Positions 35,701 through 44,220 of a DNA stretch of 64,000 bases are shown here, piece by piece. The position numbers and the translations under genes were made by a program. Origin of the DNA: Deferribacter desulfuricans SSM1 (lineage in GTDB: Bacteria > Chrysiogenota > Deferribacteres > Deferribacterales > Deferribacteraceae); contig NC_013939.1 in NCBI RefSeq assembly GCF_000010985.1, forward strand, positions 649,501-713,500. The letters are read 5' to 3'. Under the pieces are notes generated by a model that ran no database searches, had not been told where the DNA came from, and saw only the letters and a list, made by a program, of their open reading frames with translations. How positions within the stretch are numbered: position 1 is the first letter of the stretch; every line of letters begins with the position of its first letter.

Positions 35701-36507
35701 ATGATATCATTTGTAATTACTTTTAGAGAAACACTTGAGGCAGCTTTAATTGTTGGGATAATTTTTGCTTATTTAATTAGGACAAATAATGAAGATTATA
35801 AGCGATATGTCAATTTTGGTATTGTTGCGGGAGTTGCTGCTTCTCTTATTGGAGCATTTGTTTTTAATGTTATTGCAGGTGGTTTTGAAGGGACTGCAGA
35901 AGAGATCTTTGAAGGGGTTACTATGGTTGTAGGCTCTCTGTTAATTATTACCGTAGTTGCTTGGATGGCAAATAAAAAGAATATTGCAGATGAAATTAGA
36001 GAAAAAGTTGATGTTGCTTTATCTTCGGGCTCTGCATTAAGTTTGTTTTTGCTTGTTACTTTATCAATTCTAAGAGAGGGGATTGAGACTGTAATATTTT
36101 TAAACGCAGCAATGAAAGATGCAGGTTTGTTACAAGTATTTTTTGCTTTAGCTGGTATTTTAGTTGGGGTTATAACTGGCTATGTAGTTTATAAGGGTCT
36201 ATCAAAAGTAAATTTAAAAACTTTATTCAATGCTTCTTCTGTTTTGTTAATATTGTTTTCTGCAGGTTTGTTTGCTCATGGGATTCATGAACTTCAAGAG
36301 GCTGGAGTATTACCTGTTATAATTGAGCATGTATGGGATATTAATCCAGCATCTGAAACACATCTTTTACATGAAAAGGGGTTGATAGGTAGTTTTTTAA
36401 AAAGCTTGTTTGGCTATAATGGGAATCCATCTTTGATCGAAGTTTTAAGCTATGTGTTAACACTCATTACAGGTGTGTTTATTTGGAGGAGAAAATCATT
36501 TAGCTAA
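35701..36507 (+). CDS. FTR1-family iron permease
   Basis: 268 residues with seven predicted helices. Two REXXE iron motifs: FRETLEAALIVG at residue 8 and LREGIETVIFL near 123, as in FTR1/EfeU permeases. It imports iron across the inner membrane. No EfeO, EfeB or P19-like partner is adjacent. Strong GGGAGG ribosome site. Confidence 0.92.
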   Translation: MISFVITFRETLEAALIVGIIFAYLIRTNNEDYKRYVNFGIVAGVAASLIGAFVFNVIAGGFEGTAEEIFEGVTMVVGSLLIITVVAWMANKKNIADEIREKVDVALSSGSALSLFLLVTLSILREGIETVIFLNAAMKDAGLLQVFFALAGILVGVITGYVVYKGLSKVNLKTLFNASSVLLILFSAGLFAHGIHELQEAGVLPVIIEHVWDINPASETHLLHEKGLIGSFLKSLFGYNGNPSLIEVLSYVLTLITGVFIWRRKSFS

Positions 36508-36515
36508 ATTTTAAG

Positions 36516-36548
36516 CTCCTGGTCTTTATTTTAGGCCAGGAGTTTTTT
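36516..36548 (+). terminator. Terminator of the FTR1 gene
   Basis: Stem CTCCTGG / CCAGGAG followed by TTTTTT. Confidence 0.85.
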
Positions 36549-36619
36549 ATTATCTATTTTTTAATTGTAAAATTTTAATTTTGGCTCATTTTATCCTTTA
36601 TTGATTTATGGAGGATAAG

Positions 36620-37357
36620 ATGAAACTTTTAAAAATTTTGTTAGTATTTTTTATATTTACAGGTGCTTCTTTTGCTGGAATTAATGTTGAGTATCAGTAT
36701 GATGGGAAAACTTATCAGGGTTACTATTTAGAAGTTAATAAGAGTTCGCCTTTAATTTTTATGGTTCATGACTGGGACGGAATCACAGATTATGAAATAA
36801 AAAGAACAGAGATGTTAAATAAATTGGGGTATTCTGTATTTGTTATTGATATGTTTGGTAAAGGGGTTAAGCCTGTTACGCTTGATGAAAAGAGAGCTCT
36901 AACTGGCGCTCTGTATAAAAATAGGATGAAAATGAGAGGGATTTTAAATGCAGCCATTGATAAAGCAAAATCAATTGGTGCAAATGTTAAGAGTGCTGCT
37001 TTTATGGGTTATTGTTTTGGTGGTGCGGTTGTATTGGAGCTTGCAAGAAGTGGTGCTGATTTTAAATCGTTTATAACATTTCATGGTGGTTTGGCAACTC
37101 CACCTAAACAGGATTATTCAAAAACAAAAGGGGAAATACTTGTTTTCCATGGAAGTGCAGATAAAGCGGTTAAAATAGAAGATTTTGCAAATCTTGTAAA
37201 AGAGTTAGAAAAATACCATATAAAACACGAAATGATTACATATAGCGGCGCACCTCATGCTTTTACAGTGTTTGGTAGTAAGCGTTATAGAGAGGATGCA
37301 GATAAGAAATCTTGGAAAAGATTTACAGAATATCTAAAAGAGATTTTTAGTTTGTAA
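36620..37357 (+). CDS. Secreted dienelactone-hydrolase-family protein
   Basis: 245 residues from the ATG at 36620, since the upstream ATG at 36608 covers the GGAGG site. A signal peptide (to about residue 19, ending ASFA) precedes an alpha/beta-hydrolase domain. The nucleophile is the cysteine in GYCFGGAVVLE, the usual DLH motif; Asp is in FHGSADKAV and His in SGAPHAFTVF. A periplasmic hydrolase of unknown substrate. Confidence 0.9.
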   Translation: MKLLKILLVFFIFTGASFAGINVEYQYDGKTYQGYYLEVNKSSPLIFMVHDWDGITDYEIKRTEMLNKLGYSVFVIDMFGKGVKPVTLDEKRALTGALYKNRMKMRGILNAAIDKAKSIGANVKSAAFMGYCFGGAVVLELARSGADFKSFITFHGGLATPPKQDYSKTKGEILVFHGSADKAVKIEDFANLVKELEKYHIKHEMITYSGAPHAFTVFGSKRYREDADKKSWKRFTEYLKEIFSL

Positions 37358-37364
37358 ATAAATA

Positions 37365-37455
37365 CGGAGAGGGAGGGATTTGAACCCTCGGAACCACAAA
37401 AGTGGCTCACCTGATTTCGAGTCAGGCCCGTTAAGCCAGGCTCCGGCACCTCTCC
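37365..37455 (-). tRNA. tRNA-Ser, anticodon CGA
   Basis: A 91-nt class II tRNA on the minus strand. Acceptor GGAGAGG/CCTCTCC, discriminator G, long variable arm, and anticodon arm CCTGA-CTCGAAA-TCAGG giving CGA. Confidence 0.95.
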
Positions 37456-37527
37456 AAAATTCTGTTTGTTATTTTATAGATGTAGATAGAAACATCAACA
37501 AAAATTATTTTTTGGGTGAAAAAGTAT

Positions 37528-37556
37528 TGAAAAAAAATTATTATTGTATTATATAG
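37528..37556 (+). promoter_or_regulatory. Promoter of the two plus-strand tRNA-Ser genes
   Basis: TTGAAA (37528-37533), 17-bp spacer, TATATA (37551-37556), 15 nt before the first tRNA. Confidence 0.65.
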
Positions 37557-37571
37557 TGCTTCGCCCTAAAT

Positions 37572-37661
37572 GGAGGGGTGGCCGAGCCCGGCTTAAGGCG
37601 GCGGTCTTGAAAATCGCTGTGGGTGATGAGCCCACCGGGGGTTCGAATCCCTCCCCCTCCG
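37572..37661 (+). tRNA. tRNA-Ser, anticodon TGA
   Basis: A 90-nt class II tRNA: acceptor GGAGGGG/CCCCTCC, discriminator G, anticodon arm GCGGT-CTTGAAA-ATCGC giving TGA, T arm GGGGG TTCGAAT CCCTC. Confidence 0.95.
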
Positions 37662-37672
37662 TTTTTTTGTTA

Positions 37673-37763
37673 GGAGAGGTGGCCGAGTAGGTCGAAGGCG
37701 CTCGCCTGCTAAGCGAGTGAACCCCCAAAAGGGGTTCCGCGGGTTCGAATCCCGCCCTCTCCG
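37673..37763 (+). tRNA. tRNA-Ser, anticodon GCT (integration target)
   Basis: A 91-nt class II tRNA: acceptor GGAGAGG/CCTCTCC, anticodon arm CTCGC-CTGCTAA-GCGAG giving GCT. Its last 20 bases are part of a 21-bp sequence duplicated at 58705-58725, so it is the attachment site of the integrated element that begins here. Confidence 0.95.
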
Positions 37764-37764
37764 T
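37744..37764. repeat. attL: tRNA-proximal attachment core of the integrated element
   Basis: The 21-bp sequence starting TTCGAATCCC and ending CTCTCCGT spans the tRNA-Ser(GCT) T-loop to its 3' end, and is identical to 58705-58725. The integrase gene begins 67 bp beyond. Confidence 0.88.
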
Positions 37765-37811
37765 CTTTTTTGTTATTTACTATCAAAGATTTAAAATCGG
37801 CCAATATACAC

Positions 37812-37833
37812 TGTGATAAAATTGTGATAATCA
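37812..37833. repeat. Arm-type tandem repeats at the left end of the element
   Basis: Two tandem 11-bp units, TGTGATAAAAT and TGTGATAATCA, 48 bp inside attL. They match the three-unit array at 58569-58601 and are candidate integrase arm sites. Confidence 0.6.
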
Positions 37834-38964
37834 CTTAAAAAAACGTTTATTATTTAGTTTGGATTCTTCACCATCATCTATAAAACGGCCATAAACACGA
37901 TAAACCATTTGAACACTTGTATGTCCCAAATTCCTTGCAACTTTTACTGGTGGATCTCCAGCTAAAAGAGCCATCGAAGCATAAGTATGTCGACAATGAT
38001 ACATAATCCTATATTTAATATTCAAAGCTTCCAATGTTGGTTTCCAAACATTTTTTCTAATAGATTCTGCAGTTGTGTAAGCTTTTCCGTATTGAGTATT
38101 AAATATAAACTCTGAATCTTTTACAGCATAGAACTTTTTATGATATTTTAAAGCGTCTATTACATCAGGATGTAACTTTATTTTACGTATTGAGCCAATG
38201 GTTTTTGGGGTGTCAAGTATTCCGTCAGTCATAGCTTCCATAATATAATATGTACCATTATCTAAATTAAGAAATTTCCATTTCATTCCTAGGACTTCTC
38301 CAATTCGCATTCCAGTAAGTATAAGTACTGAAAACATTGCATAGAATCTAGGATAATATTTTTTAATGTGTGATAATATCGCTTCAACCTCATTTGGTGT
38401 AAATGGATCTATATTGCTGGGTGGTATAGTAATTTTTCTTACACGTGATGGCAGATTTACATCAACAAGATTTTTTCTCATTGCAATATCAAAAACTTGA
38501 TTTATACATATTTTAGTATTTTTAATAGTTTTAGGTGAATATCCAAAATCGTATAATTCTTCTATGAAATTATCCAAATCATCCAATGTTACATCTTTAA
38601 TTTTTTTATTCCCTAAAATTGGGATTGTTCTTTGTGCATACTCTTTATATGATTTAATAGTTTTTTTCTTAAATTTCTTTTTGGATATAGTAATCCATTC
38701 CTCACAAAGCTCTGCAATTGTAGGATTATACTCATTATCATTTTGAGGATTTTTCAAGCCTAATTTCACTAGTTTAGTTGATTTAGGAAACCATTTTTCA
38801 TAGTCAAAAGTTCCATCTTGAATTTGCCTTTTAATTTGACTCATCATAATTTCAGCTTCCTCACGATTTCTAGGGGTATCATCAAGATGTAAAGATTCCT
38901 TACATTGCATTCCTTTGTATGTAAAAGAAATCCAAAGCTTTTTACCTCTTTTGAAAACTCCCAT
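37831..38964 (-). CDS. Tyrosine integrase of the element
   Basis: 377 residues. An N-terminal arm-binding domain (about 1-60) and a SAM-like core-binding domain (about 80-180) precede the catalytic domain. Catalytic residues: Arg in LILTGMRIGEVLGMKW, HxxR in MYHCRHTYASMALLAG, His in ARNLGHTS, and the tyrosine nucleophile in MVYRVYGRF. It recombines the tRNA-Ser(GCT) end. It shares its first base with the stop of the xis-like gene upstream, so the two are coupled. Confidence 0.95.
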   Translation of the reverse strand: MGVFKRGKKLWISFTYKGMQCKESLHLDDTPRNREEAEIMMSQIKRQIQDGTFDYEKWFPKSTKLVKLGLKNPQNDNEYNPTIAELCEEWITISKKKFKKKTIKSYKEYAQRTIPILGNKKIKDVTLDDLDNFIEELYDFGYSPKTIKNTKICINQVFDIAMRKNLVDVNLPSRVRKITIPPSNIDPFTPNEVEAILSHIKKYYPRFYAMFSVLILTGMRIGEVLGMKWKFLNLDNGTYYIMEAMTDGILDTPKTIGSIRKIKLHPDVIDALKYHKKFYAVKDSEFIFNTQYGKAYTTAESIRKNVWKPTLEALNIKYRIMYHCRHTYASMALLAGDPPVKVARNLGHTSVQMVYRVYGRFIDDGEESKLNNKRFFK

Positions 38965-39389
38965 TATACCACCTCCGGTTTTTTTCTTCCACAGTCCAGC
39001 ACCCGGAGGTTTGCAAATTCATACATTCTCTCTTTGATAAACAACACTTTTGAACCTAACTTTCCGTAATGGTAATTCATTTTAAGCTTCTTTTTGCTTA
39101 TAAGGTTTCTTAAATGCTGTTCGGTACATCTGAGTTCTTTAGCCATTTCTTTTGTGGTCAGTAACGTAAAATCTCCCTTGAACCTTTCTTTTAATTCTTC
39201 GTTCTCTTTCAATAGTTTTCTGACAATATTAGTTACTTCAATATACTGGAATCCATCAGGTGTGGTTACCATTGCGAAAATCCGATTAGTAGATAAAAGT
39301 TCCTCATCACTTTGTCGTATTTGATTGTCAAACAGCTCACCACCCCCTATTTTAGCTAAATTCCCTAAAAAATAAACTTCTTTCTTCAT
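38964..39389 (-). CDS. Excisionase-like DNA-binding protein
   Basis: 141 residues. The C-terminal half (about 75-130) is a winged-helix/MerR-type excisionase domain: LLTTKEMAKELRCTEQHLRNLISKKKLKMNYHYGKLGSKVLFIKERMYEFA (read as positions 77-127). The N-terminal half has a short coiled stretch. It is immediately upstream of, and overlapping, the integrase gene. Its 3' end contains a 17-bp sequence repeated near the right end of the element (38990-39006 versus 58556-58572). Confidence 0.75.
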   Translation of the reverse strand: MKKEVYFLGNLAKIGGGELFDNQIRQSDEELLSTNRIFAMVTTPDGFQYIEVTNIVRKLLKENEELKERFKGDFTLLTTKEMAKELRCTEQHLRNLISKKKLKMNYHYGKLGSKVLFIKERMYEFANLRVLDCGRKKPEVV

Positions 39390-39446
39390 ACAATCCCTCC
39401 TTAAAAATTATTACCCCCATTCGAGGGCAATAATAAAAACAGGGGT

Positions 39447-39465
39447 GGTCAATATAAAATTAAGG
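39447..39465 (-). promoter_or_regulatory. Shared element upstream of the xis-int operon
   Basis: Minus strand CCTTAATTTTATATTGACC, a member of a 19-bp motif seen before four genes of this element. Confidence 0.4.
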
Positions 39466-39576
39466 GGTGCAGAAAAATTTTATCAAATTTACCTTAATTA
39501 TATGATAATACTAAATATAAGTTAATTTGAAGTGGTGTACCAATTGGTACACAAATCTTTTTAATGAGTCTTTTTA

Positions 39577-40878
39577 CTACTCGATATCATATTTTTTTAC
39601 CCAATATCTTGTTGGAAAATGAGAAGGGTGTTGTTTCTTTCTTTTTAGTATATAACTTATAGCTTCTTTGTACCCATCCTCATCAAACTCAAAAACTTTA
39701 CCTTTTCTAAAGGCATCAATTTCGCCTGTTCTAATTAACTTTCTTACATAAGGCATAGATACATTACATGCTTTTGCAACATCACTTGTACGAAAAGTTG
39801 CTTTAATGCTGTAAGCTGTATTATATTTTCTTTTTAAATATATTTTAGCATCTTGATATATCCAATCTCGTATTTTAACTGAATCAACAGGCGAGTAATC
39901 AATTTTACAGAAACTTTTCATCTTTTTGCCAGGATAATATAATGATGTTGGTGTTATCCCTAAAAACCTTTCAATTGTTTTTGCTATTCCATATAAATGC
40001 ATATCATTGCCACATATTGATAAAACTAAACTACCATTATGAAAATACCAACAACCATCTCCATCAATAACACCTCTGATAAAATGCCTGTGTAATTCGT
40101 TATTTTTAATATAAGGGTAATTTGCATAATATGTTTTTCTTTCTCCACAACCAAGGCAGGTTAAATCGTGATAAAGATAGGGACTATAGAAGGTTATAAC
40201 AAAAATATTTTTCCTGTTCCTTTTTGAGCGATCTTCTTCCCTAATCGGATATTTTGATTCCATTTCTGATGCTATATCTTTTACTATTTGTTTATCTACC
40301 AACCCAAGCCTTACATAAAAATTAGTTCCACTTTTACCCAGATTACCATCCGTTAATATTATCCCCGCAATATAAGCTGTTTCTTCATTTATAATACCAT
40401 TCTTGAAGAAAAAATGATTTACTTTGTATTTATTTACAAACTGCGATCTTCTTCTCCCTTTAGGTACATCTGAATAATCGCCAAGCTTAGGTGATGGTTT
40501 AGTAAATTCATAACTTTCAATATCAAACCTGAACTTTTCATATGAAAAGGTTTTCTTATTGGCTAATATGCGGCACTTTGTAGAACAATAGATGTTTTTA
40601 TCATCTTTTTCACGGTGTTTATAGTTTGTGAATTTCGCCCCACAATATTCACAGATATATTCCCTCCTTGCTTCTGAGAGTGTAGTAAAAGGGATTAATG
40701 AGTATTGACGCATCTTTCTGATTGTCCAACCTTCAGACAATCCAACTTTTCTTGCTATATCTGATAATGCTAGTTTGTTTTCAATAATAAACTTCTGGAA
40801 CTTATAGATATTACTATCAAAGTTTTCTTTAATGAAAGTAGCTAATTTATCTTTAGATTTATTTATATTTGATCTCAT
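39577..40878 (-). CDS. Free-standing LAGLIDADG endonuclease with zinc finger and HTH domains
   Basis: 433 residues from the ATG at 40878, set by AAGGAGG; the TTG-started longer frame lacks a site. An N-terminal helix-turn-helix (LALSDIARKVGLSEGWTIRK) and a zinc finger (CEYCGAKF ... CSTKC) precede two LAGLIDADG helices, AYIAGIILTDGNL near 180 and FIRGVIDGDGCWY near 275, with the acidic metal ligands. The C-terminus (about 372-415) has another excisionase-like HTH. It is not in an intron or intein; it stands between xis and a small gene. Confidence 0.82.
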   Translation of the reverse strand: MRSNINKSKDKLATFIKENFDSNIYKFQKFIIENKLALSDIARKVGLSEGWTIRKMRQYSLIPFTTLSEARREYICEYCGAKFTNYKHREKDDKNIYCSTKCRILANKKTFSYEKFRFDIESYEFTKPSPKLGDYSDVPKGRRRSQFVNKYKVNHFFFKNGIINEETAYIAGIILTDGNLGKSGTNFYVRLGLVDKQIVKDIASEMESKYPIREEDRSKRNRKNIFVITFYSPYLYHDLTCLGCGERKTYYANYPYIKNNELHRHFIRGVIDGDGCWYFHNGSLVLSICGNDMHLYGIAKTIERFLGITPTSLYYPGKKMKSFCKIDYSPVDSVKIRDWIYQDAKIYLKRKYNTAYSIKATFRTSDVAKACNVSMPYVRKLIRTGEIDAFRKGKVFEFDEDGYKEAISYILKRKKQHPSHFPTRYWVKKYDIE

Positions 40879-40960
40879 TTTAACCTCCTTATTTCTTGAC
40901 AAAGATGTTAAATTTCATTAGCAATGAATTACTATTGTTATCATTTATATCAAATCTTGG

Positions 40961-40988
40961 GGGTTCTACAGTGGCAGCTGTAGAACCC
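40961..40988. terminator. Hairpin between the small gene and the endonuclease gene
   Basis: Eleven-bp stem GGGTTCTACAG / CTGTAGAACCC, loop TGGCAG. Its T-rich flank is on the plus-strand side, while the gene upstream is on the minus strand, so its direction is unclear. Confidence 0.5.
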
Positions 40989-40997
40989 TTTCCCTTT

Positions 40998-41312
40998 TTA
41001 ATTTTTAATAAGTTCTTCATATTCATCGGTTAGATAAGTCAGTAGAAACATACCCAACTTGCTTTTTCCCTGTTCAAAAGCTTCTATTATTAGGTTTGTA
41101 AGCTCCCTTACTGTGAAAGGGTAAGTCATTTTAGATACATTTAATTCATCATCAGTTAGGTAAAGCATAAATTTGTGATCATTTGTTTTTTCAAAATGAA
41201 GGAATCCATTGCAGTTATCCAGCTGATCAAATAAGAGTTTGTTTGCGTCAATTAACTCGGCTTTTTTGAATGAATAGTCCTTTGGGTGAATGTTTTTAAA
41301 TTTTTCGTTCAT
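40998..41312 (-). CDS. Hypothetical protein of the element
   Basis: 104 residues from the ATG at 41312, which has AAGGAGG upstream. No family recognised; it is acidic in the middle and has no signal peptide or membrane helix. A good promoter (TTGACA, 17 bp, TATATC) lies upstream near 41340-41390. Ends at a hairpin before the endonuclease gene. Confidence 0.6.
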   Translation of the reverse strand: MNEKFKNIHPKDYSFKKAELIDANKLLFDQLDNCNGFLHFEKTNDHKFMLYLTDDELNVSKMTYPFTVRELTNLIIEAFEQGKSKLGMFLLTYLTDEYEELIKN

Positions 41313-41441
41313 AACTACCTCCTTCTTTATTAAATATCCCAATCTGTAGGGATGATATATGATGATTTTCATTGATTGTCAATAAAAAATTGAATTTTAT
41401 TTGAAATAAATGTAACATTGTTAAATAACGAGGTTTTGATA

Positions 41442-41720
41442 ATGGGAAGAAAAAAGAATTTGATTACAGAAGAACTAGAAAAAATAAAAAAACAAAAAAT
41501 AACAATTAAGCTGAAGCAAGATATATTGCAGAATATAAATGAACGATATACTCTTTATCAATTAGAAAAAGTTTTTGGTAAGAAGATAGCTTCCCAGCTC
41601 AAAAAAGGTGAAGATTTAAATATTACATTAAAGACATTATATAAACTTTGTAAGCTTATGGGATGGCAGTTTCCAGATTGGTTTGCTGTTAAAGTTGAAT
41701 CTGAAGAGAACGATCAATAA
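41442..41720 (+). CDS. Small putative HTH protein
   Basis: 92 residues from the ATG at 41442. The segment YTLYQLEKVFGKKIASQLKKGEDLNITLKTLYKLCKLMGW (residues about 36-74) looks like a short Cro/CI-type fold, as in small XRE regulators. It is basic overall. Divergent from the 104-residue gene, it may control mobility genes. The assignment is tentative. Confidence 0.55.
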   Translation: MGRKKNLITEELEKIKKQKITIKLKQDILQNINERYTLYQLEKVFGKKIASQLKKGEDLNITLKTLYKLCKLMGWQFPDWFAVKVESEENDQ

Positions 41721-41735
41721 ATCAGTTTTATTTTA

Positions 41736-42164
41736 TTACTTATTGATTTCATCAGGTGATGGCACTTTCCCGTTGTTCAGTTCCCTCCACTTTTTTATGT
41801 TTTTATATTCTTCTTCAGTAACTTTTATATTCTTTTTCCCTTCAACTGTTGCTAAAAAAGCAGGTACATTATATTCCGTTAAATCGGTTCTGTGCATGCG
41901 ATTGAATACCCTGATAAATTTCTTAACAGCATATAGACATTTCTTTCCAGAACTTTTTTTCATTTCACCTTTTCTTACAAGCTTTAGAATATGGTGATAA
42001 AAGCTATTCAACATATTTTGATTCAATTTAGTAATGTCTTTAAGTTTAAATTTTTCTTCCAGGTAAGGGAAGAAATATTTTTTCAAAAACCGTTCGTTTT
42101 GTTTAACAGTACTATTACTGCCAGTGATATCATATTGTCTGGTGAATTGTTCATACAATCCCAT
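41736..42164 (-). CDS. SAM-like domain protein next to the broken recombinase
   Basis: 142 residues from the ATG at 42164 (GGGGAAG site). It looks like a phage-integrase core-binding domain alone (MLNSFYHHILKLVRKGEMK ... CLYAVKKFIRVFNRMH), with no catalytic domain. It directly follows the frameshifted recombinase, so the two may have worked as a pair. Confidence 0.55.
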   Translation of the reverse strand: MGLYEQFTRQYDITGSNSTVKQNERFLKKYFFPYLEEKFKLKDITKLNQNMLNSFYHHILKLVRKGEMKKSSGKKCLYAVKKFIRVFNRMHRTDLTEYNVPAFLATVEGKKNIKVTEEEYKNIKKWRELNNGKVPSPDEINK

Positions 42165-42165
42165 T

Positions 42166-43175
42166 TTACTTCCCCAAATAGTAATTAGTGATATCAATAC
42201 GGTGATGCCCAAGCTCTTCTGAAATTGTCAACCTTGCTTCAATATCTATTTCTTTTGCTTCTTCCAATGTTATTCCATAATAATCAGCCATGACATTCAA
42301 ATATGAGCCATTTAAAAATCCTGATTTCACAGGTGCATCAAACCCAGTTAATTCTTGGTATCTTGTCTGAGCATAATAATGCCTTTCCCCATGAAAATGA
42401 TAATTTGTGCCGTTTTGTTCATTGAAACTTTTTACTACACCATAAGCAAAATTCTGCCATTGTTGAAATTTCATATCATCAGGTATCAATGAACGATTGA
42501 AATCGAACTCTTTCTTAAAATCTCTTGCATAATCTAAAAGTTCATAACCTTTATCATTAAGAATGGGAACCTTTCTTGGATTTCCACCTTTTGTACCTTT
42601 GACAACATCAAGCAGATTATCTTTTTTATGGATACCTTTTAAATCATGTAATGCCGATTCTTTAAATCTCAATCCAAAGGTTCTTTCCATTTCTACTTGA
42701 ATCCTAAGGGCTATAAATCTTATATCACCAGTGGATAGATATTTCTCTGTTAAATAATCAGTAAGTTGATTATGAGTTTGTTCACTTACACTTCTATCGA
42801 TATTGTAGTACCTTGAACCTCTATTTAATCCTTCAGCTTTTGCAGATAGTTTTAAATCATCTCTTCCGTAATGGTCAAATACACGATTAAGGCTTGATAT
42901 AATATTGGTAGCATGGCCTAAGCCAATTTTACCATACCCACTTCACCTCTAAGATGTTCTGCAAAATCTTTCATGTGTTCGCTTGATAGCCTGGTAAGAT
43001 TTTTTATTTCTAAAACCTCTTTAGCATAATTAGCCAGTTTCATTATTGCATAGGCTGTTTTTTTAATAGTCCCTTCATTACCTGATCTTACAACTTCCAT
43101 TGCAAGCCTAAATGCTGCTTGCTTTCTACTTAAATCCTTTTCCCCTACAAAGTTTCTCTTTACTTTAATCTTCAT
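42166..43175 (-). pseudogene. Second tyrosine recombinase, split by a frameshift
   Basis: The frame from 43175 (GGAGGAGG site) runs 85 residues to a TAG at 42918. The next frame over then continues the protein from about 42930 with GKIGLGHATNIISSLNRVF to a stop at 42166, about 335 residues in all. One base lost around 42930 explains it (GEVG-YGKIG restored). The second part has the recombinase marks: Arg in LRFKES, HGERHYYAQTRY and LGHHRIDITNYYLG with the tyrosine. It resembles integrase-domain proteins of conjugative elements and is probably inactive. Confidence 0.75.
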
Positions 43176-43228
43176 ACTTTACCTCCTCCAATTAAACCTT
43201 TTCACTTCTCAAAAATAGTAACTGATGG

Positions 43229-43247
43229 GGTCAATATAATTTTTAGG
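43229..43247 (-). promoter_or_regulatory. Shared element upstream of the second recombinase
   Basis: Minus strand CCTAAAAATTATATTGACC, the best copy of the 19-bp motif. Confidence 0.4.
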
Positions 43248-43253
43248 TATTTC

Positions 43254-43282
43254 TTGAATTATTACGTTAAGTGTTATATAGT
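43254..43282 (+). promoter_or_regulatory. Promoter of higBA
   Basis: TTGAAT (43254-43259), 17-bp spacer, TATAGT (43277-43282). The ATG of higB follows after 10 nt, so the message would have a leader of only about 3-4 nt. Confidence 0.55.
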
Positions 43283-43292
43283 AATATGTAAG

Positions 43293-43577
43293 ATGATAAA
43301 AAATTTTAAGGATAAGGAAACGGAAAGACTGTTTAAAACAGGTATCAGTAAAAAGCTTCCATCACATATTATTAAAACTGCTATTAGGAAACTAGATATG
43401 TTAGATGCAGCTTATGAAATAAAAGATTTAGAAATACCTCCAGGAAACAGATTAGAAAGGCTAAAAGGTAATTTAAAAGAATACTATAGTATAAGAATAA
43501 ATGATCAATATCGAATAATTTTTAAATTTGAGCAGGGAAATGCTTATGATGTTCAAATTATAGATTATCATAAATAA
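43293..43577 (+). CDS. higB: HigB/RelE-type toxin
   Basis: 94 residues from ATG 43293 (MIKNFKDKETERLFKTG), the normal HigB start. The family pattern of a RelE-fold mRNA interferase is present: NRLERLKGNLKEYYSIRINDQYRIIFKFE, ending IIDYHK. It cleaves mRNA at ribosomes when not bound by its antitoxin, encoded 15 bp downstream. It is the usual toxin-first order of HigBA. Confidence 0.92.
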   Translation: MIKNFKDKETERLFKTGISKKLPSHIIKTAIRKLDMLDAAYEIKDLEIPPGNRLERLKGNLKEYYSIRINDQYRIIFKFEQGNAYDVQIIDYHK

Positions 43578-43592
43578 CTAGAGAGGTAAAAA

Positions 43593-43892
43593 ATGCCATT
43601 TATATTAAGAAGGATGCCTACACATCCAGGAGAAATACTTAGAGAAGAGTTTATGATTCCTTATGGGATAAATCAGGTTAAACTGGCTAAAGATTTAGGT
43701 GTGACATATAGAACGATTAACGAAATTGTAAATGAGAAAAGATCTATAAGCCCTGAAATGGCATTGAAGTTGGCTAAGTATTTTGGGACAACTCCAGAGT
43801 TTTGGTTGGGTTTGCAAATGAAATATGATTTATACAAAGCCAGCAAGAAGGCTGATATAGATCAGATCACACCTCTTGTACATGGTAATTAA
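43593..43892 (+). CDS. higA: HigA-type antitoxin
   Basis: 99 residues. HigA signature RRMPTHPGEILREEFMIPYGINQVKLA followed by an XRE helix-turn-helix (LGVTYRTINEIVNEKRSISPEMALKLAKYF) and the TTPEFWLGLQ end. It binds HigB and represses the operon. AGAGAGG ribosome site. The pair probably stabilises the element. Confidence 0.94.
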   Translation: MPFILRRMPTHPGEILREEFMIPYGINQVKLAKDLGVTYRTINEIVNEKRSISPEMALKLAKYFGTTPEFWLGLQMKYDLYKASKKADIDQITPLVHGN

Positions 43893-43929
43893 TAACGCAG
43901 GGTAATCACCCTGACAACATAAAATATTT

Positions 43930-44160
43930 CCAGCATTTTTCATGAATGCTTGCCTGAGCCGATAAATACATTTTTAGCGAAGTCCTACGAGTTTTAAGGC
44001 ACCCGTACAGCCCACAGGCAATCTATGTAAACCGGCAAAGCCGGATTATAAGGGGGTAATTTCCGATGATGGAAAAACAGTGAGTGTCGGCACCCTCACT
44101 GTTTTAAAGACGGCAAGACCTGTAAAAACAAGCTTGCAGCCAGTTTTTCCATCATCTAGT
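43930..44160. other. GC-richer structured non-coding block
   Basis: This block is visibly richer in G+C than its surroundings and has no open frame worth naming. It contains a CCGGC-AAA-GCCGG hairpin (44032-44044), a perfect 14-bp pair GATGATGGAAAAAC (44065-44078) / GTTTTTCCATCATC (44143-44156), and a competing 11-bp hairpin AAAACAGTGAG (44074-44084) / CTCACTGTTTT (44095-44105). The two pairings share bases and exclude each other. A structured RNA or an origin/transfer site are both possible. Confidence 0.5.
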
Positions 44161-44220
44161 CCAATTTTCTGTTTTTTCTGTAGAATCAATATTAATAATT
44201 ATCAATGGATTATCTCTCCA

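Noticed and set aside
43930-44160. A small protein gene on the minus strand starting ATGATGGAAAAA
   Set aside because: It stops after 19 codons and lacks a ribosome site; the long paired arms suggest structure instead.
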